A DNA stretch of 64,000 bases from Rhizophagus clarus (lineage: Eukaryota > Glomeromycota > Glomeromycetes > Glomerales > Glomeraceae), in assembly GCA_015698045.1 (NCBI GenBank), contig BLAL01000261.1:62001-126000 (forward strand), in the 5' to 3' direction. Positions 1 to 12,291 of this stretch are shown here, piece after piece (position 1 is the first letter of the stretch; every line of letters begins with the position of its first letter). The position numbers and the translations under genes were made by a program. The notes below the pieces were generated by a model. The model saw only the letters and a program-made list of their open reading frames with translations, was not told the origin of the DNA and did not search any database.

Positions 1-545
1 CCTAACTCTTTTTTTATATCTTAAATTACTGGATTTACAGAAGTTTCCGCACAACAAGATAATTCCAGTAGTACTATTTTTAACATCGCTGACGCAGGTC
101 CTCATAAAAAAAATCAGGTTTGCAACGATGTAAACTCATTTCTTCGCAGAACATATTGGATAGGAGGGACGCAAAGTTTGGGAAAGGTATATGTCATTAG
201 GACCACGAGGAAAGATTTTTTTGAAATAACGACGTTATGTAAATGAATTCATATTCATATGCAATGGTGGGGCCCAAAATACGTGCTACTTTGTAGTACT
301 AAGCTTTCCAAAATTTCTAAAAATTTTAATAGTAAACTTATGTTTTATGGCTAAATTTTATCACTTTACTTTTTTTTATTTGAATCAATAAAAAATTCAA
401 GTTATGCATTGTATCAAGAATTACTTTTTTGTTGGGCTTAGCGATTAGATCATATTACAATAATTATATTTAAAAATTCTGAGGTTAGATCGGAATAAGT
501 CAGTTTGTTCGATGAAAGATTAGGATAGAATTTAACACTACTCAC
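1..545. other. intergenic, nothing recognised
   Basis: Mixed-composition sequence without a supportable gene, tRNA or repeat. The lower end runs into the decayed exon described next; its presumed splice donor (GTGAGT on the minus strand) lies at about 545-540. Confidence 0.5.
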
Positions 546-762
546 CTCGCATGAACTTCGACATTGCATCAGACTGTTTTGTTTCCCCTCAGTGATGCAA
601 ATTATTTCTTCGATCAATTTATCCAGCATTTTCTTGATCGCATAATCAACACTGCCAGAACTTTCTGTGCCAAATATTGTCAACTGAGGCAAGATAATCA
701 AACCATCAAGGAGGCTGATATCTGTATGGACGGAGAATTGTTGAAATATCGCATGGCCTTGT
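546..762 (-). pseudogene. decayed exon resembling a PD-(D/E)XK nuclease-like domain
   Basis: On the minus strand a frame is open from just after a TAA (765-763) to a GTGAGT donor at 545. It reads through HTDISLLDGLIILPQLTIFG and then VDYAIKKMLDKLIEEIICIT followed by EGKQ. The spacing of the Asp in VDYAI and the E-x-K in TEGKQ fits the Asp / Glu-x-Lys core of PD-(D/E)XK nuclease-like domains, which glomeromycotan fungi often carry in crinkler-type or lineage-specific proteins. No start codon, upstream exon or downstream exon could be joined, so this is probably a fragment. The fold assignment is inference from one motif; a chance open frame is the alternative. Confidence 0.3.
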
Positions 763-1541
763 TATTATCTATAACTGGCTCCGTATTTTTTATCCTACGA
801 AAAATATCGTCAATACAAAGCTTTAACTCCGAAGAATCTGCGTCTATGGGGTAGGTGGTTATAAAATGACATGTGTGAACCGAGTTTTGTGAATAAAGAA
901 ATTGACATGAACTTAACATATCTGGTTCGAACTGAAAAATGCTCGTTATACTATTGCATAACATATAGTTTTGCCGTCAACATTAACATATACGGTAGGC
1001 CCTGTGACACAACAAAGCATTTTCACATTCCTCTCTCGTTTGTTCAGGAGAAAAAAGAGAGATGTAATCTACACGAATCTTACGATGGGAGCTGTGCGAT
1101 GATCACTCGGTCCTAAAGGGACCTCTGCTCCGGACTTATGATCTCCACTCCGGGCTGACTTTATGACCGAAATCGAAATTCGATAAAATAATATTCTTCG
1201 TTTATTAATTGATAACAATGAATATGCAACGCTCTAGCGATACCACCACCAATGGAATGCCGTACTCATTGCCATTATTTTTCACCATCCTCAAATTCCA
1301 AACCTTTGCTTACATTTACAATATTTTTTTATAGAATCCGAAATTCCTTAGAATCTCTATAATTCGGTAGCATGTATTTATCTTCTTAACGTATGTTCAG
1401 TTTTTCACCTTATAACATATAGTTATATTTCACTTTTTCTGCGATAAGTTTCTTTTCAACCCTTAAATTTAATGATCGTATGAAATCATTTAATCTGAGT
1501 TCATTAATTTGTAATCAGAAACTTTAAGGAGCCTTGTAACC
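763..1541. other. intergenic, no gene supported
   Basis: Short open frames occur on both strands but none shows family motifs or plausible splicing. The segment ends at the left TSD of the MITE (1534-1541). Confidence 0.45.
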
Positions 1542-1759
1542 CAGTGTGTAAAATCTATGTGCACAATGTGCACATATGCACATTAGTTTTTGATTGTGCA
1601 CAGTTACACAACATAAAATTGTGCCCAAATTATTACTATAAATAGGTAAATTACATATAAAAAAGGTAATTTCACATAAGGGTTTATTATGATTTTCTTA
1701 ATTTAGTAATAAATCTATCAACTTGTGCACATGACTTTTGATTCAGATTTTACACACTG
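1542..1759. mobile_element. hAT-type MITE with 8-bp TSD
   Basis: A 218-bp non-coding element. It starts CAGTGTGTAAAATCT and ends with the exact reverse complement AGATTTTACACACTG, a 15-bp perfect TIR. It is flanked on both sides by TTGTAACC (1534-1541 and 1760-1767), an 8-bp TSD. An 8-bp TSD with TIRs beginning CAGTG is the signature of hAT-superfamily elements. The interior has TGCACA/TGTGCA motifs near both ends in opposite orientation, possible subterminal transposase-binding sites. It has no coding capacity, so it would depend on a transposase supplied elsewhere. Confidence 0.9.
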
Positions 1760-2050
1760 TTGTAACCTATAACGATATTCTAGAATATAGATCTTCTTGA
1801 TGTAAAGATTTAGATCTGTAGACGCATGATTGTTTGGTAGGCGCGCACTAATGCATTAATCTGCAATGTGGTACAACCCTAGACGTTGTTCTTTTAAAAA
1901 TACTATATTAGTTTTATTTAAAGTTTTATTTGAACAAAGACCAAACGATTGGGATGGTCAAATTTAGATAAGTTATCTTTAAATATAAAATGTGAAAAAT
2001 TTTTTTTTTTTTTTTTTATCGTTTAATATTCAATTTCACAATCATAAATA

Positions 2051-2779
2051 ATGATTTACTTTATTATATTTATTATCACTTTCTTGTGTCCTTCTGTTTC
2101 GGCAATATTGACTGATAATGATTATTCTCAAGAAGCATTCTCAGGTTATTTTGATGTTTTAATCAATTTTATGGTTCCATTCATCATTTTCATTATCGTA
2201 GATTACGATTATGATGATGAAGGTTCAAAAAAAGTCGCTCAATTAGTTAGGACTCTCATTTATTTCGTTATTATTGGCGTACAACAAGAATTAGCTTTTA
2301 AACTTTCGGCAACAAAAGTTTCTAGCTTTATTGAAATTTTACAACATACGGAAATTAGTTTATTGATAATTGGAATTATTGGAGAAATTTCATTGTCATT
2401 AATAAATAATGAAGAAAAAGATTTACCATCTCTTGGTTCACGAATTCGAATTCTTAAACAAACACTTGAAGAAAACTTTAAAATAGAAATTGAAAGTCGA
2501 ATTAAAACTCTTGTAGAAGATATTAACAAACAAATTATTACGCATCTTTCAAAAAACTTTAATACTCTTCAAAAGAAAATGGAGTCTCTCAAAGGAACCT
2601 TTCTTTCTAAGAGTGAATGTGAGAGGAAAGTTAAAATCTTTGAAGAAAGAATTGAAAACCTTGAAGAAAAATTAAGATTATTATCACAAGAAACTAAAGA
2701 AATTACTAATCCTTATATTTTTTTCGAAATGGAGAGAGGGGTCCGTCTGTTGTTCAACAGCATGTACTGTATTCAATAA
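2051..2779 (+). CDS. hypothetical membrane protein with C-terminal coiled coil
   Basis: Single-exon frame of 242 residues opening about 30 bp after a T tract (2000-2017). I do not recognise the family. The first 18 residues are strongly hydrophobic and end in a VSA-like cleavage site, so a signal peptide is likely. Three further hydrophobic stretches follow: about residues 35-50 (VLINFMVPFIIFIIV), 68-80 and 103-117. The C-terminal half (about 130-220) is charged, with heptad-like E/K/L/I spacing, and is probably a coiled coil. The last residues (ERGVRLLFNSMYCIQ) differ in character and may be a drifted tail. Likely a membrane-anchored protein with a cytosolic coiled coil; function unknown. 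The coding stretch is clearly less A+T-rich than its flanks, which supports it as a real gene. Confidence 0.6.
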   Translation: MIYFIIFIITFLCPSVSAILTDNDYSQEAFSGYFDVLINFMVPFIIFIIVDYDYDDEGSKKVAQLVRTLIYFVIIGVQQELAFKLSATKVSSFIEILQHTEISLLIIGIIGEISLSLINNEEKDLPSLGSRIRILKQTLEENFKIEIESRIKTLVEDINKQIITHLSKNFNTLQKKMESLKGTFLSKSECERKVKIFEERIENLEEKLRLLSQETKEITNPYIFFEMERGVRLLFNSMYCIQ

Positions 2780-4886
2780 TAAAGTGAGGTTCTATTTGAT
2801 CATTTTTCTAATCAAAATATGAACACGTCTAATCATGTCTAATTTTTACGAAACATGAGATAATGATCCAATTTCGCCCTATTTAAATGAAAAATTAGGA
2901 ATCAATTGAGACATTTTTACATCTTTTCCGTGATTTGATAATTTATCGTGGCTGCATGTCGATTTCAGCTGAGTCAATCTACAACTGAGGCACGTCAGCA
3001 CTTGATGCACAACTCATATATATAGATCGGTGTTCTGTGAAGTTCATTCCCAATTTCTTTTGTAGTTTCAGCTATTCAGCATTGGAGTCCCATGTAACTT
3101 CCTTTCTTTCAATTATTCGATATTAAACCTAATATAATAAGCATAAAAATATGCCATTTAAGTCATTTAACTATCTATCTACCAAAATTCGGTAAGCATT
3201 AAGAGATACTTTCATAAAAGCTGAAAAGTTAAAAAAAAAAAATGAAATTTTATTAAAAAATAACTCGTCGCTCAGTGATTGTGGAAGGATGATAAATAAT
3301 ATATATAAACAATTATCACGCGAATTAACAAAATTTATCGATAGTGATACAGAGATCAACTATTCTTTATCACGCCCCCAATGTTGGATTACGCAATATC
3401 TAATCAAGTTGAATTTTTTTTTTTTTTTTTTTTCCATGGAAAAAAAATTATGGAAGGTAATTATTAATTTTTTTTTTTTTTTAAGGTAAAAAGGATTACT
3501 ATAATAATATTTTTATTGTTCGAAACCTGTGCGTTTAACTTAAGATTAGTTTTATGCAGTAAGGCCGGACATAGAACAAACTTTAAACATCTAAAGAAAA
3601 ACTTTTCTTTTGTTTGCAAGCATTAGAATTGTCTATAGTTTTAGATGAGCTCTCTTTTAAGTTCAAGTTTCATAGTTTTGAAATATTGACAAAGGCAGAG
3701 ATCAACAATTATTAAAGTATTATTTTTACGATCACAGCAACTAATAAATTTTTTTTTCCTCCTTTTTTTTATTATTTTTTTAGATAATTAATCAAGAGAT
3801 TTTATTTATTTATTAGTGGTAAGTAAAATCGGTTTTATATTTTTTAATACAATGCTTTGGCAAGAGCTTTTTTGAGTTAAAGTTACTTTTAAAAGTGGAT
3901 TATACAAAGCAATAATAAAATAACATTTTTTTTTAGTGGTATTTTATATACCATCTAAAAAACCCGGCAAGGATATCATAGTAATGATATTTTTGTGAGG
4001 ATAGGTGTTGACATTTTAATAATTAGTAATTGATTCTTTGAAAAATGGAGGAAATGTGTGCAAATAATTAAATAAATTCTTCCCCCCTATTTTATTAAAT
4101 AATATAGAAAATACGTGCGATGATGGTTGAAATAGCGAAAGAAAAATCTGATCTTGCGATGATTAAAGTTTATACCCTGGTTATTGTGAATTGGTCCAAG
4201 TCTCTGAGAAGTGCCAATATTAAACATAATAATATGACGCGTCGAATTTGAAGGTGTACAATATTATGTTATCATGATGGATTTGGCATTAACGAAGAAT
4301 TCTTAGAAGTCCTATTCAAGAAGGAAAAAACATGGTTGCGAGGAATGATCAACCGGACACGCAGGAACATCATTACCTTTGAAAGTTTCTTAGTAAGCGT
4401 TCAGGAATCATATTATATTAGCTTTTAGATTTAGAATTTGTATATCTTAGGTTGGAAATTACAATTTATTATTAGATAAAAGTTCTATAAGTTCTATAAT
4501 AAGTCTAATTAATGTTTGTTTTTAGGGTTAGATGGAAATGATCTAATGTTAAGTTATGATAATGAGAATAGTTATGATAATGAGAATTTAATAAATATAA
4601 TATATCTATTCTGAAAGAAAAATAAAATAAAATAAACGAAACGAGGGTTTCAACAACAAGGATCCACCTTGCGCCTTGACCTTTAAGTATATGATAATTA
4701 ATTGTTGGATAAGTTTAAAATAATAAAATAATATATTTGATTTTTTTTTCACGTCTGATGAAATGGTGTTTAAATGATGTCGTGTTGGTACACTTTTGAT
4801 GAAATCTTCTTATCTCCTAATCTCCTTATCTTCTAATCTCCTAACCTACGTCAAAAATCTTGATCCTTAATCCTAGAATAACCCTC
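2780..4886. other. intergenic, A+T-rich, no gene
   Basis: Contains several T and A homopolymer tracts (about 3414-3432 and 3466-3481). It also has a short duplicated AGTTATGATAATGAGAA at about 4552-4586 and several copies of ATCTCCTAATCT-like sequence at about 4810-4915, next to the 3' end of the F-box gene. Short open frames here have no supporting motifs. Confidence 0.5.
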
Positions 4887-5801
4887 CTAATTATCTAATC
4901 TCCTAATCTCTTGATTTCCTATGGAAGAAAAAAATTCTTTTACAGCCAAAGAATTTTTTCCAAATAAAACTTCGGAAATAATACTACAATTTTTTAATTT
5001 ATAACCTAATTTAAATTGAGAAAATTCTAATTTATTAATTTTTAAATATAATAAAGAATCAGGTATAAAATTAATAAAAGATAATATAACATCCTCATTA
5101 ATTTTAATAATATTAAATTCATAAATATATAAAATTTTTAAAAATTTACAATATTTAAGGATAGAAAATAAAGCCAAAAAATCTTTTTGTTCAGATATAG
5201 GAGTGAAAAAAGAAATAAGTAAAGGACAATGAATAGAAATTAAATCAAATAATTTTATACAACGTTCCATACTTGTATGAATATCCAAATGAGATAAATT
5301 ATGACCATTATTTTTTATAATAAAAGTAATTAAAGAATTTGTTGAACTATATTCCCAATAAATTAATTTTTTTAATTTAGGAAAGTTCAAATTATTCGTT
5401 GAAATAATATTAATAATATTATTACCCGCATGATCATCAAAAGTGAAATGTAATTGATGAAATATTAAATCTTGTAAATTAATAAACTTTGATAAACTCA
5501 TGATCGCGTCATGATCAATTATGCAAGAATTGAGTTTAAGTTTAATTAAAGTAGAAGTATGATTTTGTAAAGAATGAATTAATGGGGTGACGATGATATT
5601 ATTACCAAATATAGAAACAGATTGAAGAGAATGAAGAGAATCAATAAAAATGATCACATCATCAAAAGAATCATCTGATAAGACATTTAAGGATATTGTA
5701 GTAATATTATTATTATAAAAATTGGAAAATTTTTTTAATATTCTTGAATCTAAGGATTGACAAAAATCAAGACGAGATAAATTTGATAAGAAATGATGAT
5801 G

Positions 5802-5833
<32 letters not shown>

Positions 5834-6590
5834 AATCTAATAGAATTAATTGATTACAAAGATGATTTGAGATAGAAACATCCATTATATAAAGGGAATC
5901 AATTATAGAATAATTAACTAAAACTTTAAATAAAGATTCTATTATAAAATTAAAAAAAGTTTGAGGATTTTTATCAAAATGAATGAAAGGACAATGAAAA
6001 TTAATAGAATTTGTCATATAACGAACATATTCCCAATTACTCAAACTTTTATATAAATAAAAATTGAGAAACATTGAAGAATTTGATAAAGTTTCACTTA
6101 ATAAATGATTTAACCATTTATTTACCAAAACCACCAAATCAACAAAATTAACATGTTTAATAAATTTAGGATAATCAAAAGATGAAGATGAGGAGGGAAT
6201 TTTTAAATCATGAATAGGAATTTTTAAATCATAATTTAATTTTGGATAAAAATTCAAAGTATCTTTTGGTATAAAAAAATGTTTGGATAAATTATTTAAA
6301 TCTTTTTTAGATTTTAAATCGAGAAAAGATAATAATATTGGTATTATTTTATAAAAATTATTAAAAGGATATTTTGTTGTTAAATTTTTTGAATTGGAAT
6401 TTTTGAAATTTGGATTCGAATTTATGATTAAATTTGAAAATGATAAAGGAGCTTTCCATAAACGTGTGATACTAAATTTACACCAATCACGATTAACCAA
6501 AGTGGTGGAATGTAAAGTTTTAATATCATTTTCTTCGATTTGATTTATAATACATTCTATACATTTACTCGGTAATTTTGGTAATTCCAT
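4887..6590 (-). CDS. F-box protein with leucine-rich repeat-like body
   Basis: Single-exon gene of 567 residues. The N-terminus (ELPKLPSKCIECIINQIEEN ... TLVNRDWCKFSITRLW) has the F-box pattern: a Leu/Pro start, hydrophobic helix positions and the conserved 'vnr.Wc....lW' end. F-box domains bind SKP1 in SCF ubiquitin ligases, while the rest selects the substrate. The remainder has irregular leucine/isoleucine spacing (e.g. LKLNSC, LDIHTS, LYLKIN) like degenerate leucine-rich repeats. A run of ten Asn plus His at about residues 255-267 comes from an ATT microsatellite. F-box genes of this architecture are greatly expanded in glomeromycotan fungi. The substrate cannot be told from sequence. Confidence 0.88.
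5803..5832. repeat. ATT trinucleotide microsatellite inside an F-box gene
   Basis: About ten tandem ATT (AAT on the coding strand) units in frame with the minus-strand F-box gene, encoding a polyasparagine tract. Copy number is likely variable between strains. Confidence 0.9.
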
Positions 6591-8383
6591 TTTTTTTTTT
6601 TTTTTTTAAGAAAAAGTAGAGAAAAAAAAGCTTTAATAATGTTTTTTTTTTAAGTATGAAAATTTTTTGGTTTTAGAACTATATATATACATTATACAAA
6701 TATATCGAAGTTAATACCATTGGTTTGCATGAATGTTTACACATCGCATAATTTATTTTTTTTCTATTATAATTTCCTTATTATTTTATAGTATTTAAAT
6801 AATTAAATTATAATTTAATATACAGTATTGAAAATTACCTTTACACAAGCTCATTATATTAAGTAAATGTGTGGCGTTTTTTTTTTTACTTCTAACGAAA
6901 TACGGTATAATAAATGTGTATATATGTGTACACATCTGATAAATATATACACTGTAACTTTAAAACAAATTCTATTTTATTTCAGAAATTTAATTATTAA
7001 AGAGAAAAAAAAAAAAAAAAAAAAAATGTAGAGAAAAGTTTACTAGGTTTACTAAGTTTCTTTGTTACTTTTATCAGAATGTGGCTTATTTTACACGTGT
7101 TTACTTTTTTTGTATATCAAATGTGGCTTACCCCTTTATTCTCGGTTATTAAAAAGAAACGCGTATTAACAAATCATGATTCATGAGAAACTAATTGCAT
7201 TATTATAATAATTGGTTATAATTGGTTAGAAGATTTCTTTAAAGAAACCAATTAATTGATTATTTGCTTATGATTTGTTCTTCTCTTGTCTTTAAAATAT
7301 GAAGATCCCAAACATCCGATTGAATCTTGTAATAGAATAGTAAACTATAATCCGTTAATACCCTCTAACGAGTACGCTGAGAAATATATACTGTACGGTA
7401 AATATGAATTTAAATAACGGTCACTATATTAAAATCTATCTATACGCGACAAAATTTAACCATATCTGATATACTGTTAATTCTTTGTTCGGTGTAAGTT
7501 TGCTACTAATACATATCGAATCAATCACGTTAGCTTTTTGATGGGCTTAATCCATAATAATCCTTAAAGTTTCTTGGCATTGATGTTTTAATATATAAAT
7601 GATAATGATGGTGTAAATATTTATTAATATTATAATCGATATGTATAAGTTCTCATCATAATATCTTCTTTTGATGTTAATAATCCAAAAATTTTTAGAA
7701 AACATGTCCCATTCAAGATAATCAATAATTTAACCACCCGATTATTGGTCCTATTACTATAACTAAATTACCGTAAGTTGTTCCTCTCTCAGTCGGAATT
7801 TAAATACCCGAAATGGTACCAATTCCGATGCATTGAGCTGCCGATACTCCTGATTCACGCATCATTAAATATTTGTGGCTATTGCACATATATTGCTCGT
7901 AATCGTGAATTTCAACATTGATATTCATAAGCTTTTATGCCTAACCAATTGGTACTATTCCATTAAAAAAAAACATGTCAATGGATTGGAAAGGAATTTG
8001 GTAGTATGGTGATTTTCTGGATATCCATAAATGATGGGATAAGATCTTATTGGCTAAGGGTGATGTAAGTCGTTCATTTTTTCTTCTCTGAATTTTGAGT
8101 TCGATACAGTTTTACTGGAAGCAGGTAATTTCATTAATTTCTTCATTATTTTAATCCTTAAAAATTGTTCCTTTATTTCTGTCATTGCTCTACAAAATTT
8201 TAAAAACAAAATAAACCGTATGCACCTGTACTAACGGTATTACTTTACATATAGAAAACACTAGGAACACAAGAGGGCAGTATTTGATTTTTATTTTATT
8301 TTATTTATAAAAATATTTACTTTTTTTTTTAACTTCATCAACTTTTTTATTTCTTGTTTAGATCAAAAGAAATTACAAAATAT
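6591..8383. other. intergenic between two F-box genes
   Basis: Divided by A/T homopolymers (6591-6608, 7002-7026). A TATATATA stretch near 6681 lies about 90 bp upstream of the first F-box gene and could serve its promoter. An open minus-strand stretch at about 7801-7928, ending at a GTATTT donor-like site, looks coding in composition but could not be joined to other exons. No gene is called. Confidence 0.45.
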
Positions 8384-10003
8384 TTAACATAGAATTCGAT
8401 CTGTTGCTACAAAATTGGAATAACCATCGAATGTATAAACTAGACTAAGACCATTATCATTCATTTCTTGAACAAAATCATCTAAAGGATCGAAATAATA
8501 TTCATCTGATTCACTATCAATATAAAAGGTTATCTTATTAAACATTGTAGAGAAATGTTCAAACCATCTTTTAAAAAAATTCGAGGAATAATGTTGATCT
8601 TTTAAAGAAATGAATCGTAAAGAAGGAAAATTAATGAAATTAATATATTGGTCAAATTCTTCAAAATATCCAATCACATAGAATGCAAATTCCAAGTGAA
8701 GATTTTTTAAATGTTTTAAAGAATCGATGTAATTAAAAATGGTAGGTTGTTTTTTGCTTTCAACATCAATATCATCATCTTCATCAATCACTCTAATACT
8801 AACTTTTAAATCTAAATGTATTAGATTGGGACATAATTTTGATAAAGGTAACTTATCTTCAATTAAATCAACATAAATATTTAAACTTAAATGTTTTAGG
8901 GTTGAACCGGATGATTTGATAATTGATTCTACTAAATCATATTTACCTTCAATACCTTCAATATCAATAATCTTTAAAGTTACTAATTTAAGATTTGCTC
9001 TAATCAAAGGTTCTAATATTATATTAATAGGGAAACATTCGTTAATTTCAAGAAATTCTAGATTAATTAATTGATCAAATGTGTTGAATAAACATATATC
9101 ATTATGATGAATGTATCTTAATACCAATTTTTTAAGAGAATTTCTTTGATGTCTTATAACAGAAATTAATCCAAATATATTATAAGTTAAATTAATTGAT
9201 GTTAAATTCCTTTGACTTTTGATCACATTGCATAATTTTAATTCCATGGTTGGTTCAATGAAAAATAAATCATAAAACTTGATCTTTTTTATATTTGTAC
9301 AAATTGTAGGTAAAAGATCGAGAAATTCTTGAATATTATCAAAGCGTTTCAATGAAGGATTCATAATTGATAATTTTGTTATTTCTCTTATACCATGACT
9401 CAATTGCTCCGATTGATTCGATTCTCCCCCTTCTCCCCCTTGTTGTAATTCTTTAAGTAAGAAAATATTACAACTAGGTATATCTTGATATTTTTCTGCA
9501 AAATCCAAAATTAAATTTTCAATTTTTGAAGAATTTTTTAATATTATTCTTAATAATGATTTTTCAATAATATCAATAATTGGATTATTTTTAAAATCAA
9601 CGTAAATATCAGAATAAGGAAATTTTTGAACATAATAATTTTTCAACCAATAAAATGCTGCTCGACGAACTCCCCTTGGATCAAGAACTTTGATATAACT
9701 TGTATAATTGAATAATGGTTGATAAGTATCATCAATGTCAAGTTCATATTGATTTTTTAGTAAATTCTTATCTTTTTCATCAAAAAGATTAATAAATATT
9801 TCAAGATTAATTAGTGAATATGTATTTGGCATAGGATTATTCCATATATATGGTATCACTAGTTTACATAAGTTTCGATTTACTCGAATACATGAATATA
9901 ACGTACTCATATCGGCTTTTCTAAGATAACGTAAGATATCATGTATGATTTCCACCGGAAAAGAATCAAATCCTATTGTTTTTTCTTGCATTTCTTTAGA
10001 CAT
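8384..10003 (-). CDS. F-box protein with leucine-rich repeat-like body
   Basis: Single-exon gene of 539 residues. The F-box is at about residues 13-58: FDSFPVEIIHDILRYL, then STLYSCIRVNRNLCKLVIPY and IWNNP, with the usual 'yscirVNr.lc.lv.p.iW' ending. The body carries LRR-like strands (LVLRYIHH, LEINEC, LKIIDI, LDLKVS, LHLEFAF). A SCF ubiquitin-ligase substrate adaptor role is known for the family; the target is unknown. It shares length, intron-less structure and orientation with the gene at 4887-6590, but the two differ widely in sequence, so they look like old paralogues rather than a recent tandem duplicate. A T tract lies just upstream of the start codon, as in the other two F-box genes. 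Confidence 0.88.
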   Translation of the reverse strand: MSKEMQEKTIGFDSFPVEIIHDILRYLRKADMSTLYSCIRVNRNLCKLVIPYIWNNPMPNTYSLINLEIFINLFDEKDKNLLKNQYELDIDDTYQPLFNYTSYIKVLDPRGVRRAAFYWLKNYYVQKFPYSDIYVDFKNNPIIDIIEKSLLRIILKNSSKIENLILDFAEKYQDIPSCNIFLLKELQQGGEGGESNQSEQLSHGIREITKLSIMNPSLKRFDNIQEFLDLLPTICTNIKKIKFYDLFFIEPTMELKLCNVIKSQRNLTSINLTYNIFGLISVIRHQRNSLKKLVLRYIHHNDICLFNTFDQLINLEFLEINECFPINIILEPLIRANLKLVTLKIIDIEGIEGKYDLVESIIKSSGSTLKHLSLNIYVDLIEDKLPLSKLCPNLIHLDLKVSIRVIDEDDDIDVESKKQPTIFNYIDSLKHLKNLHLEFAFYVIGYFEEFDQYINFINFPSLRFISLKDQHYSSNFFKRWFEHFSTMFNKITFYIDSESDEYYFDPLDDFVQEMNDNGLSLVYTFDGYSNFVATDRILC

Positions 10004-12153
10004 TTTATTTTTTTCTTTTTTTTTTTTTAGGAAAAGAAATGTCGATTAATATGATCCTAATGTAGGTTATTTATATGCATCATTTTTGGGAAAAATGCAA
10101 ATCATCCGATTTATGAAAGACCCTATTTTTTTTATCATATTATTCATATCCCTTATTATATTTATAGTACTATTTATGTTATGTGTTGCCGTGTTACCAA
10201 CACAATTAAGGTTAATAAGGTTTAGCCATTCTGCTGAAGATCGACACAAAATAACGTTATGATTCCGTTATTCTCATTTATTTTACAATTAAATTTGTGA
10301 AACGTAATTATACTTTATATGATCTATAATAGCTGTGAAACAAAAAAAAACTAGGTTTTTAACTCGTACTTTTTGATATCTGTCAAGAAGAAAAAGGAAA
10401 TAATAACTCTGATTGGAACTTAACTTTTTTATTAGACAACCTTACTTTGGATTGATTCCAACACTTTAAACATTAAGCATATCTTTCTTTTTTAGTTCAA
10501 ATCCTTTAATTTTAAAATATTAACTTTATTAATTAAAATTTTATTAATAATTAAAAAATATATAAAAAATTATATGTAATGTAATTAACTTTTAATTGAA
10601 TTAAAAAATTCTTAAAAAGTTTTTAAGTATAATTCTAATTTTTTTCTTCAAGAATTTGAAATAGAAATTATTATAATTTCTTATTAAAAAAATTTTTTAA
10701 CTAAAATATTAAATAATATATTAATAATAATTTTAATTTAAATTAATTATATTTTTTTATTAACTTTTAATTACAATTTTTATGCATGTTGTCCACTATA
10801 ACTTAACTTTAATTCTGGTAATCTTAATCCTAATTTTAACTTAATTTTATTACTTTAAAATCATTATATATAATGAGTGTATTATCAATATTATAATTAT
10901 ATTACAAGATTTTAATTAATTAATCATTTATAACAAACATAATTTATTTATCAATAAATATAATTAACTTGTTTTATTGTATATTTAATATTTCAGTTAT
11001 TATAGTTCCAAAATTTTTGAATTTTCTGTTATGTTTAATTATATATATAGCATTATAAATCATCTTAAAAAATTTTATACATATTGTGTATTACATTTTA
11101 AATATAATACATTATGTTACATTAAAATGTATTTAAAAAATATTTGATAAAATTAATTACAGTTATGAAACTTATTATATTCAATGGGTTATTTTCTATA
11201 AAATACGGATTATTCACTGGTAGACTTTGAGAATGTTTCGCAAATATATCATTTGTGTATATTATTTCATAAAAAAAGTCAGGTAAAATTATCCTACAAA
11301 TTAAAGTACAATAACCTCAATGACATTTCTTCTTTTATAATCGCGTTGTAATGACATGATAACACGTCCATTGAGTGGAGAAAAAGAAAACCGTACAAAA
11401 TTTCCTGAAAGAATTTTCTGTATAAGCTGGATAAGCCTTGCGGACGGCTATCATCACGTCTTGAATTATCAAATAAAGAATATCTAAGCCAAAATGTGGC
11501 AAAGAATTTGATGATAAACGTTATACCGACACAGCCATGATAACAACCATCGAAGCTATTTGAATCATTTTATTTAAAAGTTGAAAGTTATTTCATGTTT
11601 GAATCAGGAAATTAATCCAAGATTTGTGTAAATTGTACGACAAACAATTATATTAACATACCGAGTATTCCTTTTTAAGGTAAATTACTGGACCTTAGTG
11701 AATAATTCATTTAATTCATACATTTCAGAATTACGAACGAATATGTTTAAAAATTTTTTTTTAAGATTTTGGTACACAAATAAATTGCCTTGTGCATATG
11801 TGCATAACCAGTCTAAACCGTCTAAATTATCATTCATCATACCAACAATTGTTATTATGAAAAATCTTGTTTTCCTAATTTTTTCAAACTTCTTTCATTT
11901 TTTTTAAAGGTCAATGGTCAAATATTCCAACTCAAGTTCGATAAATGGACAGTGTTGGTCAATAATTCCTATAAAAGATGTCAAAAGAGGCATGCTATTG
12001 AGTGCTACCATCGGGACTATGCATCATTTGCATATCAAGCAAAAACTGTAGATCAATAAGATGTTGTATTATTATATATATTATATATATAATTAATAAT
12101 AAATAACAATTATTATTATATAAATAAAATACAATACACTACTAAGCCACCTG
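10004..12153. other. intergenic, very A+T-rich core
   Basis: Positions of about 10,500-11,170 are roughly 85-90% A+T by eye with no ORF. The rest has ordinary intergenic composition. No gene, tRNA or mobile-element boundary was found. Confidence 0.5.
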
Positions 12154-12162
12154 TATATAAAG
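12154..12162 (+). promoter_or_regulatory. TATA box of ALG12
   Basis: TATATAAAG about 130 bp upstream of the ALG12 start codon, correct orientation, in a region otherwise without a strong TATA match. Confidence 0.5.
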
Positions 12163-12291
12163 ATCCGATCCCCCATTCAAAAGGGCGTGTTTGAATTTTC
12201 ACACTATCTTTCGCTATTTAAATTGAAGTTAAAAAGTTATATTTTATTAGGCTCAATATACATTTTAAATGTTTGGTATCAATAAATAGTT

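Noticed and set aside
564..854. Plus-strand open frame with a vaguely histone-fold-like stretch (IQHFLDRIINTARTF)
   Set aside because: Opposite the minus-strand exon, which has a better motif and a proper splice donor; the histone likeness is weak.
7801..7928. Minus-strand 42-codon stretch (HDYEQYMCNSHKYLMMRESG) ending at a donor-like site
   Set aside because: Looks coding but no further exons could be joined; too little for a call.
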